A stretch of 6,008 nucleotides of DNA from Candidatus Zipacnadia bacterium (GCA_029821215.1 JALGTV010000159.1:1-6008); one strand, 5' to 3'. Positions 1 to 5,889 are shown, numbered from the stretch's first letter. Translations and numbers: made by a program. The notes: generated by a model from the sequence alone, not told the origin.

Positions 1-401
1 AAGGTTCGGCAACTGTACTGGAGACGACCATCAGGATAAATCAGCCGCGGGGCGATTGCCCCCGCCCGCGGATGCTGGTGAGCGAATTTCAGCAGTGCCG
101 GCAGTGCTCCGGGCTTGATGATAATATCAGGATTAAGCAGTAATCGGTAGGGGGCGCGACTGCCGCGTAGCGCCTGATTGTTAGCCGCTGCATATCCGAT
201 ATTCTCCTCATTAGCAATCAGCTCAACCTGCGGATAATTATTCGTCACCATTTCCGCGCTGCCGTCGCCCGAGCCGTTGTCCACCACAATTACCTGTAAT
301 TGCAAGTCGGCAGCGTGGGCGGCCAGACTATCCAGACACCGCCGTAGCGCCTCGCGGGTACGCCAGTTGACAATACATACCGATATATCAGGTGGGGTCA
401 T
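1..401 (-). CDS. Family 2 glycosyltransferase (rhamnosyltransferase/WbbL-like), N-terminal part, cut by the window edge
   Basis: Translating the minus strand from ATG at 401 gives 133 open residues to the window edge, so the C-terminus is missing. The protein starts with a GT-A strand (ISVCIVNW, residues 6-13), followed by the nucleotide-binding VDNGSGDGS (40-48), ENIGYAAANNQ (66-76) and LLLNPD (87-92), which takes the place of the DXD metal-binding motif. The segment PRLIYPDGRLQYS (118-130) is typical of the WbbL/rhamnosyltransferase-like branch of GT2. Such enzymes transfer a sugar from a nucleotide-sugar donor in the cytoplasm during O-antigen, exopolysaccharide or cell-wall glycan assembly; donor and acceptor cannot be told here. 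No strong Shine-Dalgarno sequence precedes the ATG. An in-frame TTG lies two codons upstream and is a possible alternative start. It is transcribed divergently from the membrane protein at 581. Confidence 0.9.
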   Translation of the reverse strand, partial: MTPPDISVCIVNWRTREALRRCLDSLAAHAADLQLQVIVVDNGSGDGSAEMVTNNYPQVELIANEENIGYAAANNQALRGSRAPYRLLLNPDIIIKPGALPALLKFAHQHPRAGAIAPRLIYPDGRLQYSCRT

Positions 402-476
402 GGTTGCCAATCTCTGACTGACCGCTCTGGCCCAGATATTTCCTAATTCGCCGTCCCCAAGGGTAATGGCACTAAT

Positions 477-505
477 AACATATATATTGGCCTCTGCTTC
501 CTCAA
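477..505 (-). promoter_or_regulatory. Possible sigma-70 type promoter for the glycosyltransferase gene
   Basis: On the minus strand TTGAGG (505-500) and TATGTT (482-477) are separated by exactly 17 bases, each matching four of six consensus positions. They lie in the most AT-rich part of the divergent intergenic region and would give a leader of about 70 bases to the ATG at 401. This is a pattern match only; such matches occur by chance in AT-rich DNA. Confidence 0.25.
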
Positions 506-538
506 AGAAGGAGTAGGGACATAATTGCCGAATCTATA

Positions 539-592
539 ACAATGGTTAGCACCTAAAATGGCTACAAGGAGGCGGTTACAATGGTTCGCACC
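539..592 (+). repeat. Direct repeat, 15 bp, 14 of 15 identical, spanning the start codon of the next gene
   Basis: ACAATGGTTAGCACC at 539-553 recurs as ACAATGGTTCGCACC at 578-592, 39 bases later (start to start). The second copy contains the start codon and first codons (Met-Val-Arg-Thr) of the membrane protein gene. The first copy, read the same way, encodes Met-Val-Ser-Thr followed at once by a TAA stop (542-556). The AAGGAGG ribosome binding site lies between the copies. It could be a local duplication of the gene start or a pair of regulator half-sites; the sequence does not decide. Confidence 0.6.
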
Positions 593-1168
593 GGCGAGTG
601 GTTGTCCGAGGCCTGGGAAGTCTTCAAGCAGGATACATGGATGCACATTTTGCTGGCGCTGATAGTGGGGGTCGGCGGCAGTGTTACCGGAGGTATTCTT
701 TACGGGCCACTGATGTGTGGGTACTACTATGTAGTATTGAACAAGTTGCGAAACCCGTCATATTCCCCGGAACTCAACGACTTGGGAAAGGGATTTGACG
801 TATTCCTGCATGCTCTGGTAGCGTCGTTGATAATCGGGGTATTCGTGAATGTCGGTGCATCGGCCTGCTTTGTGGGCTCCATCGTTGTCGCGGCTTTCCT
901 TGTCTTTGCCTACCCACTCATTATGGATAAGAAGATGGACTTCTGGCCAGCAATTGAGACCAGCTTTAATAAAGCCAAGGACAACTGGTTGGGCTTTAGT
1001 CTGTTTATGCTGGCGTTGCTGGGTATCAACTTGGCCGGCGCACTATTATGTGGCCTGGGCCTCCTGGTTACCGGTCCCTTGACATTTATCGCTACTGCCA
1101 TTGCCTATCGGGATAACTTCCTGACACAGACACAGGTGCCCGATATTCCCGAAGCTCCGAACGTTTAG
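581..1168 (+). CDS. Integral membrane protein of unknown function, 195 residues
   Basis: The start is well supported: AAGGAGG at 566-572 lies eight bases before ATG 581. The protein has a short amphipathic N-terminus (WLSEAWEVFKQDTW, residues 7-20), then about five hydrophobic segments near residues 22-45, 73-92, 93-112, 136-155 and 156-173. The last two are rich in Gly, Leu and Ala (LAGALLCGLGLLVTGPL) and are followed by IAYRDNF and a polar, proline-containing tail. This layout, an Ala/Trp-rich start and a final hairpin ending in a G-x-P motif before an aromatic-Tyr-Arg stretch, resembles small DUF975-like and glycerophosphodiesterase-membrane-domain-like proteins, but I cannot assign a family firmly. 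No catalytic motif is visible. It stands alone on the plus strand, divergent from the glycosyltransferase and convergent with cdsA. No promoter is obvious; TATAAC at 535-540 is a possible -10 without a matching -35. Confidence 0.85.
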   Translation: MVRTGEWLSEAWEVFKQDTWMHILLALIVGVGGSVTGGILYGPLMCGYYYVVLNKLRNPSYSPELNDLGKGFDVFLHALVASLIIGVFVNVGASACFVGSIVVAAFLVFAYPLIMDKKMDFWPAIETSFNKAKDNWLGFSLFMLALLGINLAGALLCGLGLLVTGPLTFIATAIAYRDNFLTQTQVPDIPEAPNV

Positions 1169-1169
1169 G

Positions 1170-1295
1170 TTAACTGTTCGCAGTGGACGGTGTAATGAGC
1201 GTAAGGGCAGCCGGCAACTCACCGATAATCCCTGAGTGCTGGTCGGCCTGCTGAGCGCTTCGGGCAATGGGGTTGTAAATGACCAGGCGGCGCAT
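1170..1295 (-). CDS. Possible 41-residue small protein or gene remnant downstream of cdsA
   Basis: A complete minus-strand ORF runs from ATG 1295 to TAA at 1172-1170. It begins MRRLVIYNPIARSAQQ and ends LITPSTANS. It is in the same frame as cdsA and starts 21 bases after the cdsA TAG stop (1319-1317), and its own stop lies just beyond the end of the convergent membrane protein gene. The opening RRLVIYNPIA resembles the first strand and NP loop of diacylglycerol-kinase-family lipid kinases, which would suit a phospholipid neighbourhood, but those proteins are around 300 residues and the rest of the domain is absent. No Shine-Dalgarno sequence precedes the ATG. It may be a truncated gene, part of an unrecognised repeat, or a chance ORF. 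Confidence 0.25.
   Translation of the reverse strand: MRRLVIYNPIARSAQQADQHSGIIGELPAALTLITPSTANS
1210..1243. terminator. Bulged hairpin between convergent genes, possible bidirectional terminator without a U-tract
   Basis: Bases 1210-1215 and 1217-1221 pair with 1233-1243: eleven pairs (nine Watson-Crick, two G-T) with one bulged A at 1216 and an 11-base loop. It sits in the gap between the stop codons of the plus-strand membrane protein and minus-strand cdsA, where transcripts from both sides should end. Neither strand has a run of T after the stem, so it is not a classical intrinsic terminator. It also falls inside the doubtful small ORF at 1170-1295. Confidence 0.3.
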
Positions 1296-1316
1296 GTGCT
1301 TGAGGGGTGAGAGGGT

Positions 1317-2185
1317 CTAAGTAAGAAAAGCCAGCGATAGGTAAAAATAGGCAACTGGCATAGCAAATAGCAGGCCGTCAAAGCGATCCAGGACCCCGCC
1401 ATGGGGGCCAAAGATATTGCCGAAGTCGTCCAGATTCAGGTCGCGTTTTATGGTGGACTTAGCCAAATCGCCCAACTGAGAGAATATCCCCAGCAGCATC
1501 CCTAACGCCAGGCTATGCTGCCACGGCAACTGTAGCCACCAGCCTATCAACAGGGTGGTGCCTACGCAACCCAGAAAACCTGCTACCGCTCCTTCTACCG
1601 TCTTGCGGGGGCTGAGGATAGGGGTGAGCAGTCGCTGTCCCCAGGCGGAACCAATGGCAAAGGCGAAAGTATCCAGCAGCCACACAGGGAGTATGACCAA
1701 CAGCAGGGCTCCGGTGCGCTGGGCCATGAGTCCGGCTGGTACCCCCATAGCATCCGGCAAATTGATATGACACAGTCTAATAAAGAAGGTCATTAATAGG
1801 CCTATGTAGACCACACCGAATATAGTTACGGCGGAGCTAACAGTAGCACCCTCGTAACTGGATGCATCGGTCTGTTTGAGCATGGTAATGGCCGTGGCAC
1901 CAAACAATACCAGTATCATCAGGTAAGGCTGGTGGTCCGCAGGGGCAAAGGTAGCGACCGCCAGCAATGAAACAGCGCCAATAAATCCTACCCCGACTTG
2001 AGGTCGCAAGCCACGGGTGAAGGTAGCCGAATAATACTCGCTGAGGGCTACTATGGTGATGAACGCAGTCACTATCAGCAGCCACCAACCTCCCTGGTAG
2101 GCGCAGATGAGGATTATGGGTATATGGGTATGCCGATGACAGCTAAAACCGCTCGGGCCAACAGCTCGCGTAGTACTTGCACCAT
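1317..2185 (-). CDS. cdsA: Phosphatidate cytidylyltransferase (CDP-diglyceride synthase), reading frame broken near the N-terminus
   Basis: CdsA converts phosphatidic acid and CTP to CDP-diacylglycerol, the precursor of bacterial phospholipids, in the cytoplasmic membrane. Most of the protein is one frame from about 2131 to the TAG at 1319-1317. It is polytopic and contains LLDTFAFAIGSAWGQ and SPRKTVEGAVAG. Near the C-terminus is the CDS family signature (1457-1377), STIKR...DDFGNIFGPHGGVLDRFD, which fits the 27-position PROSITE pattern except that Lys of the KD pair is Asp. The N-terminus, MVQVLRELLARAVLAVIGIPI from ATG 2185 (SD GAGGTGA; GTG 2182 also possible), is in another frame that stops at TAA 2116-2114. 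An 8-bp tandem duplication at 2116-2131 causes the shift; without one copy the gene would encode 286 residues, normal for the family. As it stands, the first ordinary start in the main frame is GTG 2072, giving 251 residues without the first membrane segment. The gene is either mutated, phase-variable or mis-assembled. Confidence 0.88.
2079..2094 (-). promoter_or_regulatory. cdsA: Possible internal ribosome binding site for a shortened CdsA
   Basis: On the minus strand GGGAGG (2094-2089) is followed after seven bases by CTG (2081-2079) in the main cdsA frame, three codons before GTG 2072. It lies about 20 bases after the TAA (2116-2114) that ends the short upstream frame, a suitable arrangement for re-initiation. 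The GGAGGT also encodes Gly-Gly in the intact protein, so it may be incidental, and CTG is a rare start codon. Confidence 0.25.
2115..2131. repeat. cdsA: Perfect 8-bp tandem duplication inside the cdsA start region
   Basis: ATGGGTAT occurs twice head to tail (2116-2123 and 2124-2131), and the period-8 match extends one base further to 2115, giving 17 bases. Eight is not a multiple of three. On the cdsA strand the first copy reads through Ile-Pro-Ile, and the second forces Tyr-Pro-stop. Deleting either copy joins ...AVIGIPI directly to ILICAYQGGWWLL, a natural first transmembrane segment for CdsA. Two-copy tandem repeats of this kind arise and collapse by replication slippage. Confidence 0.95.
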
Positions 2186-2244
2186 TCTCACCTCGGTGTA
2201 GTTGAAGGCTGGCGACTACTTCGGCTTATGATGTAGAATACACC

Positions 2245-2364
2245 ATGGCCACTATTAAATCCTTCCTGGTAGGCTTAATGATAATGGTGATAGGGAAGGT
2301 CCGCAGGAGCCGGACGGAGAATAAGTACCCCAGACAATTGATTTCAAGCAGGAGCGCGATATGA
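2245..2364 (+). CDS. Possible 39-residue upstream ORF, abutting trxB
   Basis: An open frame from ATG 2245 to TGA 2362-2364 encodes 39 residues beginning MATIKSFLVGLMIMVIGKVRR: a short hydrophobic stretch followed by basic residues, as in a single-pass small membrane peptide. Its stop ends one base before the trxB ATG (2366), so translation could be coupled. No Shine-Dalgarno sequence precedes the ATG. A TAGAAT (2234-2239) lies six bases upstream, which could allow a leaderless start, but no good -35 accompanies it. I know no family for it. It may be chance in the divergent cdsA-trxB leader region. Confidence 0.25.
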   Translation: MATIKSFLVGLMIMVIGKVRRSRTENKYPRQLISSRSAI

Positions 2365-2365
2365 G

Positions 2366-3286
2366 ATGTTAGCAAAGAATGGCAAGGATACCATCGTAGT
2401 CGGGGGAGGAGTAGCTGGCTGCACAGCCGCCCTGTATGCAAAACGTTATAACCTGGACGTACTATTGCTGGAGAAGACTGCGCCCGGCGGCCAAGTAGCG
2501 ACTGCGGCCCGTATTGAAAACTATCCGGGTTTCCCTGATGGTATCAGTGGCCCAGAGTTAGCGGAGCGGATCCGCCAACAGGCCGAGAATTACGGTGTGC
2601 CCCCGCAATTGGCGGAGGTGACCGGGCTGGAAGCCCATGGAGATGATTGGTTGCTGCATACCAGTCAAGGGGATTATGTGGCCGCCACCATAATTATTGC
2701 CGCTGGTGCCCACCCCCGTAGTTTGGAGGTTCCGGGCGAGGAGGAATTGCGTGGCGCCGGGGTGTCTTACTGCGCCACCTGTGACGGCTTTTTCTTCAAG
2801 GACGAGACAGTGGCGGTGGTCGGTGGTGGTGATGCGGCAATAGAAGAGGCCCTGTATCTCTCGCAGCTTGCAGCCCGCATCTACGTAATACATCGCCGCG
2901 ATGAACTACGGGCCCAGCCTTACCTTCAACAGCAAGCCTTTGACCAACCCAATATCCAGTTCATATGGGATAGCGTCGTCACCCGCATAATCGGAGATGA
3001 ACAGGTACAGGCTCTTGAGCTGCACAATAAAGTATCGGGAGAAGATAGTCGCCTGGAGGTCCAAGGAGTGTTTATCGCTATAGGCTATGTGCCGGCCACG
3101 AAGTGGCTGGGTGAGCTGTTGGAACTGCGGAACGGATTTATAGTCACTGACCAGCTTATGCGGACGAGTCAGCCAGGTATCTTCGCGGCGGGCGATGTCC
3201 GCGACACTCCACTGCGGCAGATCACTACGGCGGTTGGCGACGCTACCATTGCTGCCCGTTCGGCGCATCGTCACATCATAGGATGA
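2366..3286 (+). CDS. trxB: Thioredoxin reductase (NADPH), low-molecular-weight type
   Basis: This flavoenzyme passes electrons from NADPH through FAD and a redox-active disulfide to thioredoxin in the cytoplasm. At 306 residues it has the usual length. Seen in order: the FAD-binding loop VVGGGVAG (11-18); GGQ...IENYPGF near residues 41-56; the redox motif CATC with cysteines 136 and 139; the NADPH loop GGGDAAIEEA (153-162), where the usual Ser after Asp is Ala; HRRDELRA (176-183), whose arginines fit NADPH rather than NADH; and the C-terminal FAD motif GDVRDTPLRQ (276-285). The start ATG 2366 has AGGAG at 2350-2354, an 11-base spacer. A better-spaced ATG at 2361 only gives Met-Arg-Cys-stop, so it is not the start. 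The gene leads the plus-strand cluster, 13 bases before the next ORF, and no thioredoxin gene is in view. Related flavodoxin/ferredoxin reductases lack the CxxC, so TrxB is the best call. Confidence 0.95.
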   Translation: MLAKNGKDTIVVGGGVAGCTAALYAKRYNLDVLLLEKTAPGGQVATAARIENYPGFPDGISGPELAERIRQQAENYGVPPQLAEVTGLEAHGDDWLLHTSQGDYVAATIIIAAGAHPRSLEVPGEEELRGAGVSYCATCDGFFFKDETVAVVGGGDAAIEEALYLSQLAARIYVIHRRDELRAQPYLQQQAFDQPNIQFIWDSVVTRIIGDEQVQALELHNKVSGEDSRLEVQGVFIAIGYVPATKWLGELLELRNGFIVTDQLMRTSQPGIFAAGDVRDTPLRQITTAVGDATIAARSAHRHIIG

Positions 3287-3299
3287 CAAGGATAAACTG

Positions 3300-3767
3300 A
3301 TGAGGTCTTCGGTCAACCACTATGGAGCAGACAATGATAATAATGACATACTGTGCTGGAGGGTATGGTCAGCGGCCCGCAAGCCGGCAGTCGCCATTGT
3401 GGTGGCTATCTTTGTACTGGGGCTGGTAATAGCCGTACATATCGCTTATCGCAATGCCATTTATCCGGTAATGACGTTTGTGGTTTTGGCCGGGGCAGTA
3501 TGCCCTTACTATCTGCCCACCCGGTTCACCGTGGATCAGGAAGGGATTACGGTCAGCAGCCTGCTGGGCAAGCGCAAGAAGCTGTGGAGGAACCTGAGAG
3601 CATATTTCCCCGACGGAGATGGAGGGGTACTGGTTAGTCCCTTAGTCCGCCGCAGCCTGCTGTCAATGGCGCGGGGAATATACCTGCCTTATGCGAATAA
3701 TCGCGACCGATTGCTTGATTATCTGCGCCAACATTTGCCCCCGGGTCAGGTGAAAGAGCAAGAGTGA
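3300..3767 (+). CDS. Small membrane protein with two TM segments and a PH-like cytoplasmic domain, function unknown
   Basis: ATG 3300 has AAGGA at 3288-3292, seven bases upstream, and lies 13 bases after the trxB stop. The 155-residue product has a polar N-terminus of about 28 residues with many Asp and Asn, two hydrophobic segments (about 29-50 and 53-72), and a soluble C-terminal part. TRFTVDQEGITVSSLLGKRKKLWRNLRAYF (74-103) follows the strand pattern of bacterial PH-like membrane proteins: a strand ending in 'GI', a basic turn, then a conserved Trp entering the next strand. A final helix (RDRLLDYLRQHL) would close such a domain. The domain assignment is an inference from pattern; no catalytic residues are seen. 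Its stop overlaps the next start (GTGA, 3764-3767), so the two are probably co-translated. Confidence 0.85.
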   Translation: MRSSVNHYGADNDNNDILCWRVWSAARKPAVAIVVAIFVLGLVIAVHIAYRNAIYPVMTFVVLAGAVCPYYLPTRFTVDQEGITVSSLLGKRKKLWRNLRAYFPDGDGGVLVSPLVRRSLLSMARGIYLPYANNRDRLLDYLRQHLPPGQVKEQE

Positions 3768-4090
3768 GTGCAGAAGAAAGCAGCCAGCAGAATAGGCAGC
3801 GTCAAGTGCTGGCCAAGGTGGCCCAGTTGCTTATTAGCCGCCGGTTGACGGCGCCGGCCCTTTTTATTCTGGAGAGTACCAAGCCCCTCAGCTTCTTAGC
3901 ATCTCAGGCGCTGATATTCTTTCAGCCTTTTGTCCAGACATTCCTCTCGGCGAAGGATTATGAGGTTTTTGCTGCCGCTATAGAGGATCGCGACAATATT
4001 GAGTGGATGATGCAACAACTGGAAGCAGCCGAAGAGCGCCAGGGGGGATGGTGGCGCGCCTCCACCACTGATGATAAGGACCCGCAATGA
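3764..4090 (+). CDS. Conserved-looking small protein, 108 residues, function unknown
   Basis: Translation most likely starts at GTG 3764, which overlaps the previous stop by four bases; the upstream AGGTGA is about 11 bases away, so coupling probably helps. The protein is largely helical and soluble: VLAKVAQLLISRRLTAPALFILESTKPLSFLASQALIFF (near 15-54) then FVQTFLSAKDYEVFAAAIEDRDNIEWMMQQLEAAEE. The strings LTAPALFILE..KPLSFLASQAL and IEDRDNIE look like conserved cores, and I recall similar short proteins next to GlmL-type genes in Chloroflexota, but I cannot name a family. The 'PLSFL.SQ.L' segment is hydrophobic enough to contact membrane or a partner. It ends with an ATGA overlap into the GlmL gene, suggesting a functional partnership with it. 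Confidence 0.82.
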   Translation: MSAEESSQQNRQRQVLAKVAQLLISRRLTAPALFILESTKPLSFLASQALIFFQPFVQTFLSAKDYEVFAAAIEDRDNIEWMMQQLEAAEERQGGWWRASTTDDKDPQ

Positions 4091-5880
4091 AGCTGACTGA
4101 CCCCCACGTCATCTTAGCCACCGATTGCGGCTCTACCACTACCAAGGCCATTCTTATTGAGAAGACAGATGGAGAATATCGCCTGCGCACCCGGGGCGAA
4201 GCCCCTACGACCGTGGAAGCCCCAATTGAGAATGTCACGGTAGGGGTGCGCAATGCGATAACCGAGGTGGAGGAACTATCCGGACGGCGCTTGCTAAACC
4301 CGGAGGGCCAAATTATCCGCCCCGCTACTGGCCAGCAAGGGACTGACATATACCTGTCAACCAGCTCAGCGGGGGGCGGACTGCAAGTTATGGTAGTGGG
4401 GTTGGTACGGCGCATGACCGCCGAAAGCGCCCAGCGCGCGGCATTGGGTGCCGGCGCAATTGTTATGGATGTGTTGGCTCTGGATGACGGCCGCCTGCCC
4501 CACCAGCGCATTGAGCGGATGCGGGAACTGCGGCCGGATATGATGCTGATTTCGGGTGGGGTGGATGGGGGAGAGCAGCGGCGGGTGGTAGAAATGGCCG
4601 AATTGGTAGCTGCGGCTCGCCCGCAAGCTCGACTGGGAGCCAGGTTTGAGCTGCCGGTTATTTACGCTGGTAATATTGAGGCTCGATCGCAAATAGAGCA
4701 GATTCTGGCTGGGCGGACAACATTGACGATAGTAGAGAACCTACGGCCCACCCTGGAACAGGAGAATTTGGGGCCGGCGCGGGCTATGATCCAGGAGGAA
4801 TTCCTTCACCATGTCATGGCCCACGCCCCCGGCTACAATGACTTAATGGAGTGGGTTGATGGCGACATTATGCCCACCCCAGGCGCCGTAGGCTCCATTA
4901 TGCGCGACATCGCCCACCAGGAAAACATCAACATCGTCGGGGTAGATATCGGCGGGGCCACTACCGACATATTTAGCGTCTTTGACGGTGTGTTCAATCG
5001 GACAGTGAGTGCCAATCTGGGGATGAGCTATTCGGTGTCTAACGTGGTGGCCGAGGCTGGTCTGGACAATGTGCTTCGTTGGGTGAGCCACGAAGTGGAG
5101 CAGGGTAGTATAGCCGACCGTATCCGCAATAAGATGATTCGGCCCACGACCATACCCCAGTGGATAGAGGGGCTACGGATGGAGCAAGCTCTGGCCCGTG
5201 AGGCGCTGCGCCTGGCCTTTCAGCAGCACAAACTGCTGGCTACGGGCTTAAAAGGCATTCAACAAGAGCGCGATATTGCCCAGGCTTTCGCCCAGGTGCA
5301 GGCAGGCGAGGAGACGCTGGTAGATCTGATGGAGTTGGATCTGCTGGTCGGCTCGGGCGGGGTACTTTCGCATGCCCCCCGTCGGGTCCAGGCGGCGATG
5401 ATGCTTATTGACGCTTTCCAGCCGCAAGGCGTCACCCGGCTGGCAGTGGATAGCATATTTATGATGCCCCAGTTAGGCGTACTGTCGCAGGTGCATCCCC
5501 AAGCCGCCCGGCAGGTGTTCCAACGCGACTGCCTGATTCGACTGGGCACTTGCCTGGCCCCGGTCGGCTCCAGCCGGCCTGGAAGCCCCTGCCTACAACT
5601 GACTTTCAGTGACGTGAATGAAACTATATCAGTGCCGGCCGGGGAGCTGCAAGTTATTGAGTTGCCGGAAGGAGAAAGCCGCCCGGTAGTTATAGAACCC
5701 ACCCGACGCTACGATGTGGGAGCGGGGCCAGGGCGGGCAATCAATACATCGGTAGACGGGGGCGTGGTCGGGCTGATTATTGATACTCGCGGGCGACCAC
5801 TGCAGCTACCCACTGACAAGTCAGAGCGGCAGCAATTGCTGCGCGGTTGGGAGAAAGCTGTCAATCTGTATCCGGCTTAG
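4087..5880 (+). CDS. glmL: GlmL/MutL-family ASKHA-fold ATPase (glutamate mutase accessory-type protein)
   Basis: ATG 4087 has AAGGA at 4076-4080, six bases upstream, and overlaps the previous stop (ATGA). The 597-residue product carries the nucleotide-binding motifs of the actin/Hsp70/hexokinase superfamily: phosphate-1 ATDCGSTTTKAILIE (11-25), phosphate-2 VGVDIGGATTDIFSVF (about 284-299) and an adenosine-type GSGGVLSHAPRR (422-433). SGGVDGGEQ (156-164) and YAGNIEARSQ (193-202) are typical of the MutL family (TIGR01319/PF13941). The clostridial prototype lies between the two subunits of B12-dependent glutamate mutase and is thought to maintain that enzyme, though its reaction is not settled. 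This copy is over 100 residues longer than clostridial MutL (about 460), and no mutase or B12-binding gene is in view. So the family is secure but the glutamate mutase link is not. It ends in three consecutive in-frame stops, TAG TGA TAA (5878-5886). Confidence 0.93.
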   Translation: MKLTDPHVILATDCGSTTTKAILIEKTDGEYRLRTRGEAPTTVEAPIENVTVGVRNAITEVEELSGRRLLNPEGQIIRPATGQQGTDIYLSTSSAGGGLQVMVVGLVRRMTAESAQRAALGAGAIVMDVLALDDGRLPHQRIERMRELRPDMMLISGGVDGGEQRRVVEMAELVAAARPQARLGARFELPVIYAGNIEARSQIEQILAGRTTLTIVENLRPTLEQENLGPARAMIQEEFLHHVMAHAPGYNDLMEWVDGDIMPTPGAVGSIMRDIAHQENINIVGVDIGGATTDIFSVFDGVFNRTVSANLGMSYSVSNVVAEAGLDNVLRWVSHEVEQGSIADRIRNKMIRPTTIPQWIEGLRMEQALAREALRLAFQQHKLLATGLKGIQQERDIAQAFAQVQAGEETLVDLMELDLLVGSGGVLSHAPRRVQAAMMLIDAFQPQGVTRLAVDSIFMMPQLGVLSQVHPQAARQVFQRDCLIRLGTCLAPVGSSRPGSPCLQLTFSDVNETISVPAGELQVIELPEGESRPVVIEPTRRYDVGAGPGRAINTSVDGGVVGLIIDTRGRPLQLPTDKSERQQLLRGWEKAVNLYPA

Positions 5881-5889
5881 TGATAACTG

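Noticed and set aside
535..540. TATAAC as the -10 box of the membrane protein gene
   Set aside because: No -35 like hexamer lies 16-18 bases upstream, so it was only mentioned under the gene.
443..646. Minus-strand ORF across the divergent intergenic region and the start of the membrane protein gene
   Set aside because: Its internal GANHC repeat is only the antisense reading of the 15-bp direct repeat, it overlaps a well-supported gene start, and it resembles no protein.
1174..1185. ACTG-TTCG-CAGT mini-hairpin just after the membrane protein stop
   Set aside because: Four base pairs and no T-run; too small to call a terminator.
1046..1411. Minus-strand 121-codon ORF overlapping the ends of both convergent genes
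   Set aside because: It is out of frame with cdsA and antisense to the membrane protein; its composition is rich in Ser, Pro, Leu and Arg, as in a shadow frame.
2202..2232. TTGAAG and TATGAT as a trxB promoter
   Set aside because: The 19-base spacer is too long for a confident sigma-70 call, and the first box overlaps the leader of cdsA.
2299..2315. Hairpin GTCCG/CGGAC with a loop containing AGGAG in the trxB leader
   Set aside because: Only five base pairs, no T-tract, and the AGGAG in the loop is not positioned before any credible start.
2361..2372. ATG 2361 as the trxB start, since it is better spaced from AGGAG
   Set aside because: It reads Met-Arg-Cys-stop and is out of frame with TrxB; at most it is a minimal upstream ORF.
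2906..3316. Minus-strand 136-codon ORF opposite trxB
   Set aside because: It lies entirely antisense to the conserved NADPH and FAD regions of trxB and shows no motif.
3978..4511. Minus-strand 177-codon ORF opposite the GlmL start
   Set aside because: Antisense to the phosphate-1 region of GlmL; its Ser/Arg/Pro-rich composition is typical of a shadow of a GC-rich gene.
5259..5702. Minus-strand 147-codon ORF opposite the GlmL C-terminal part
   Set aside because: Antisense shadow with low-complexity Ser/Thr/Arg composition and no supporting start signal.
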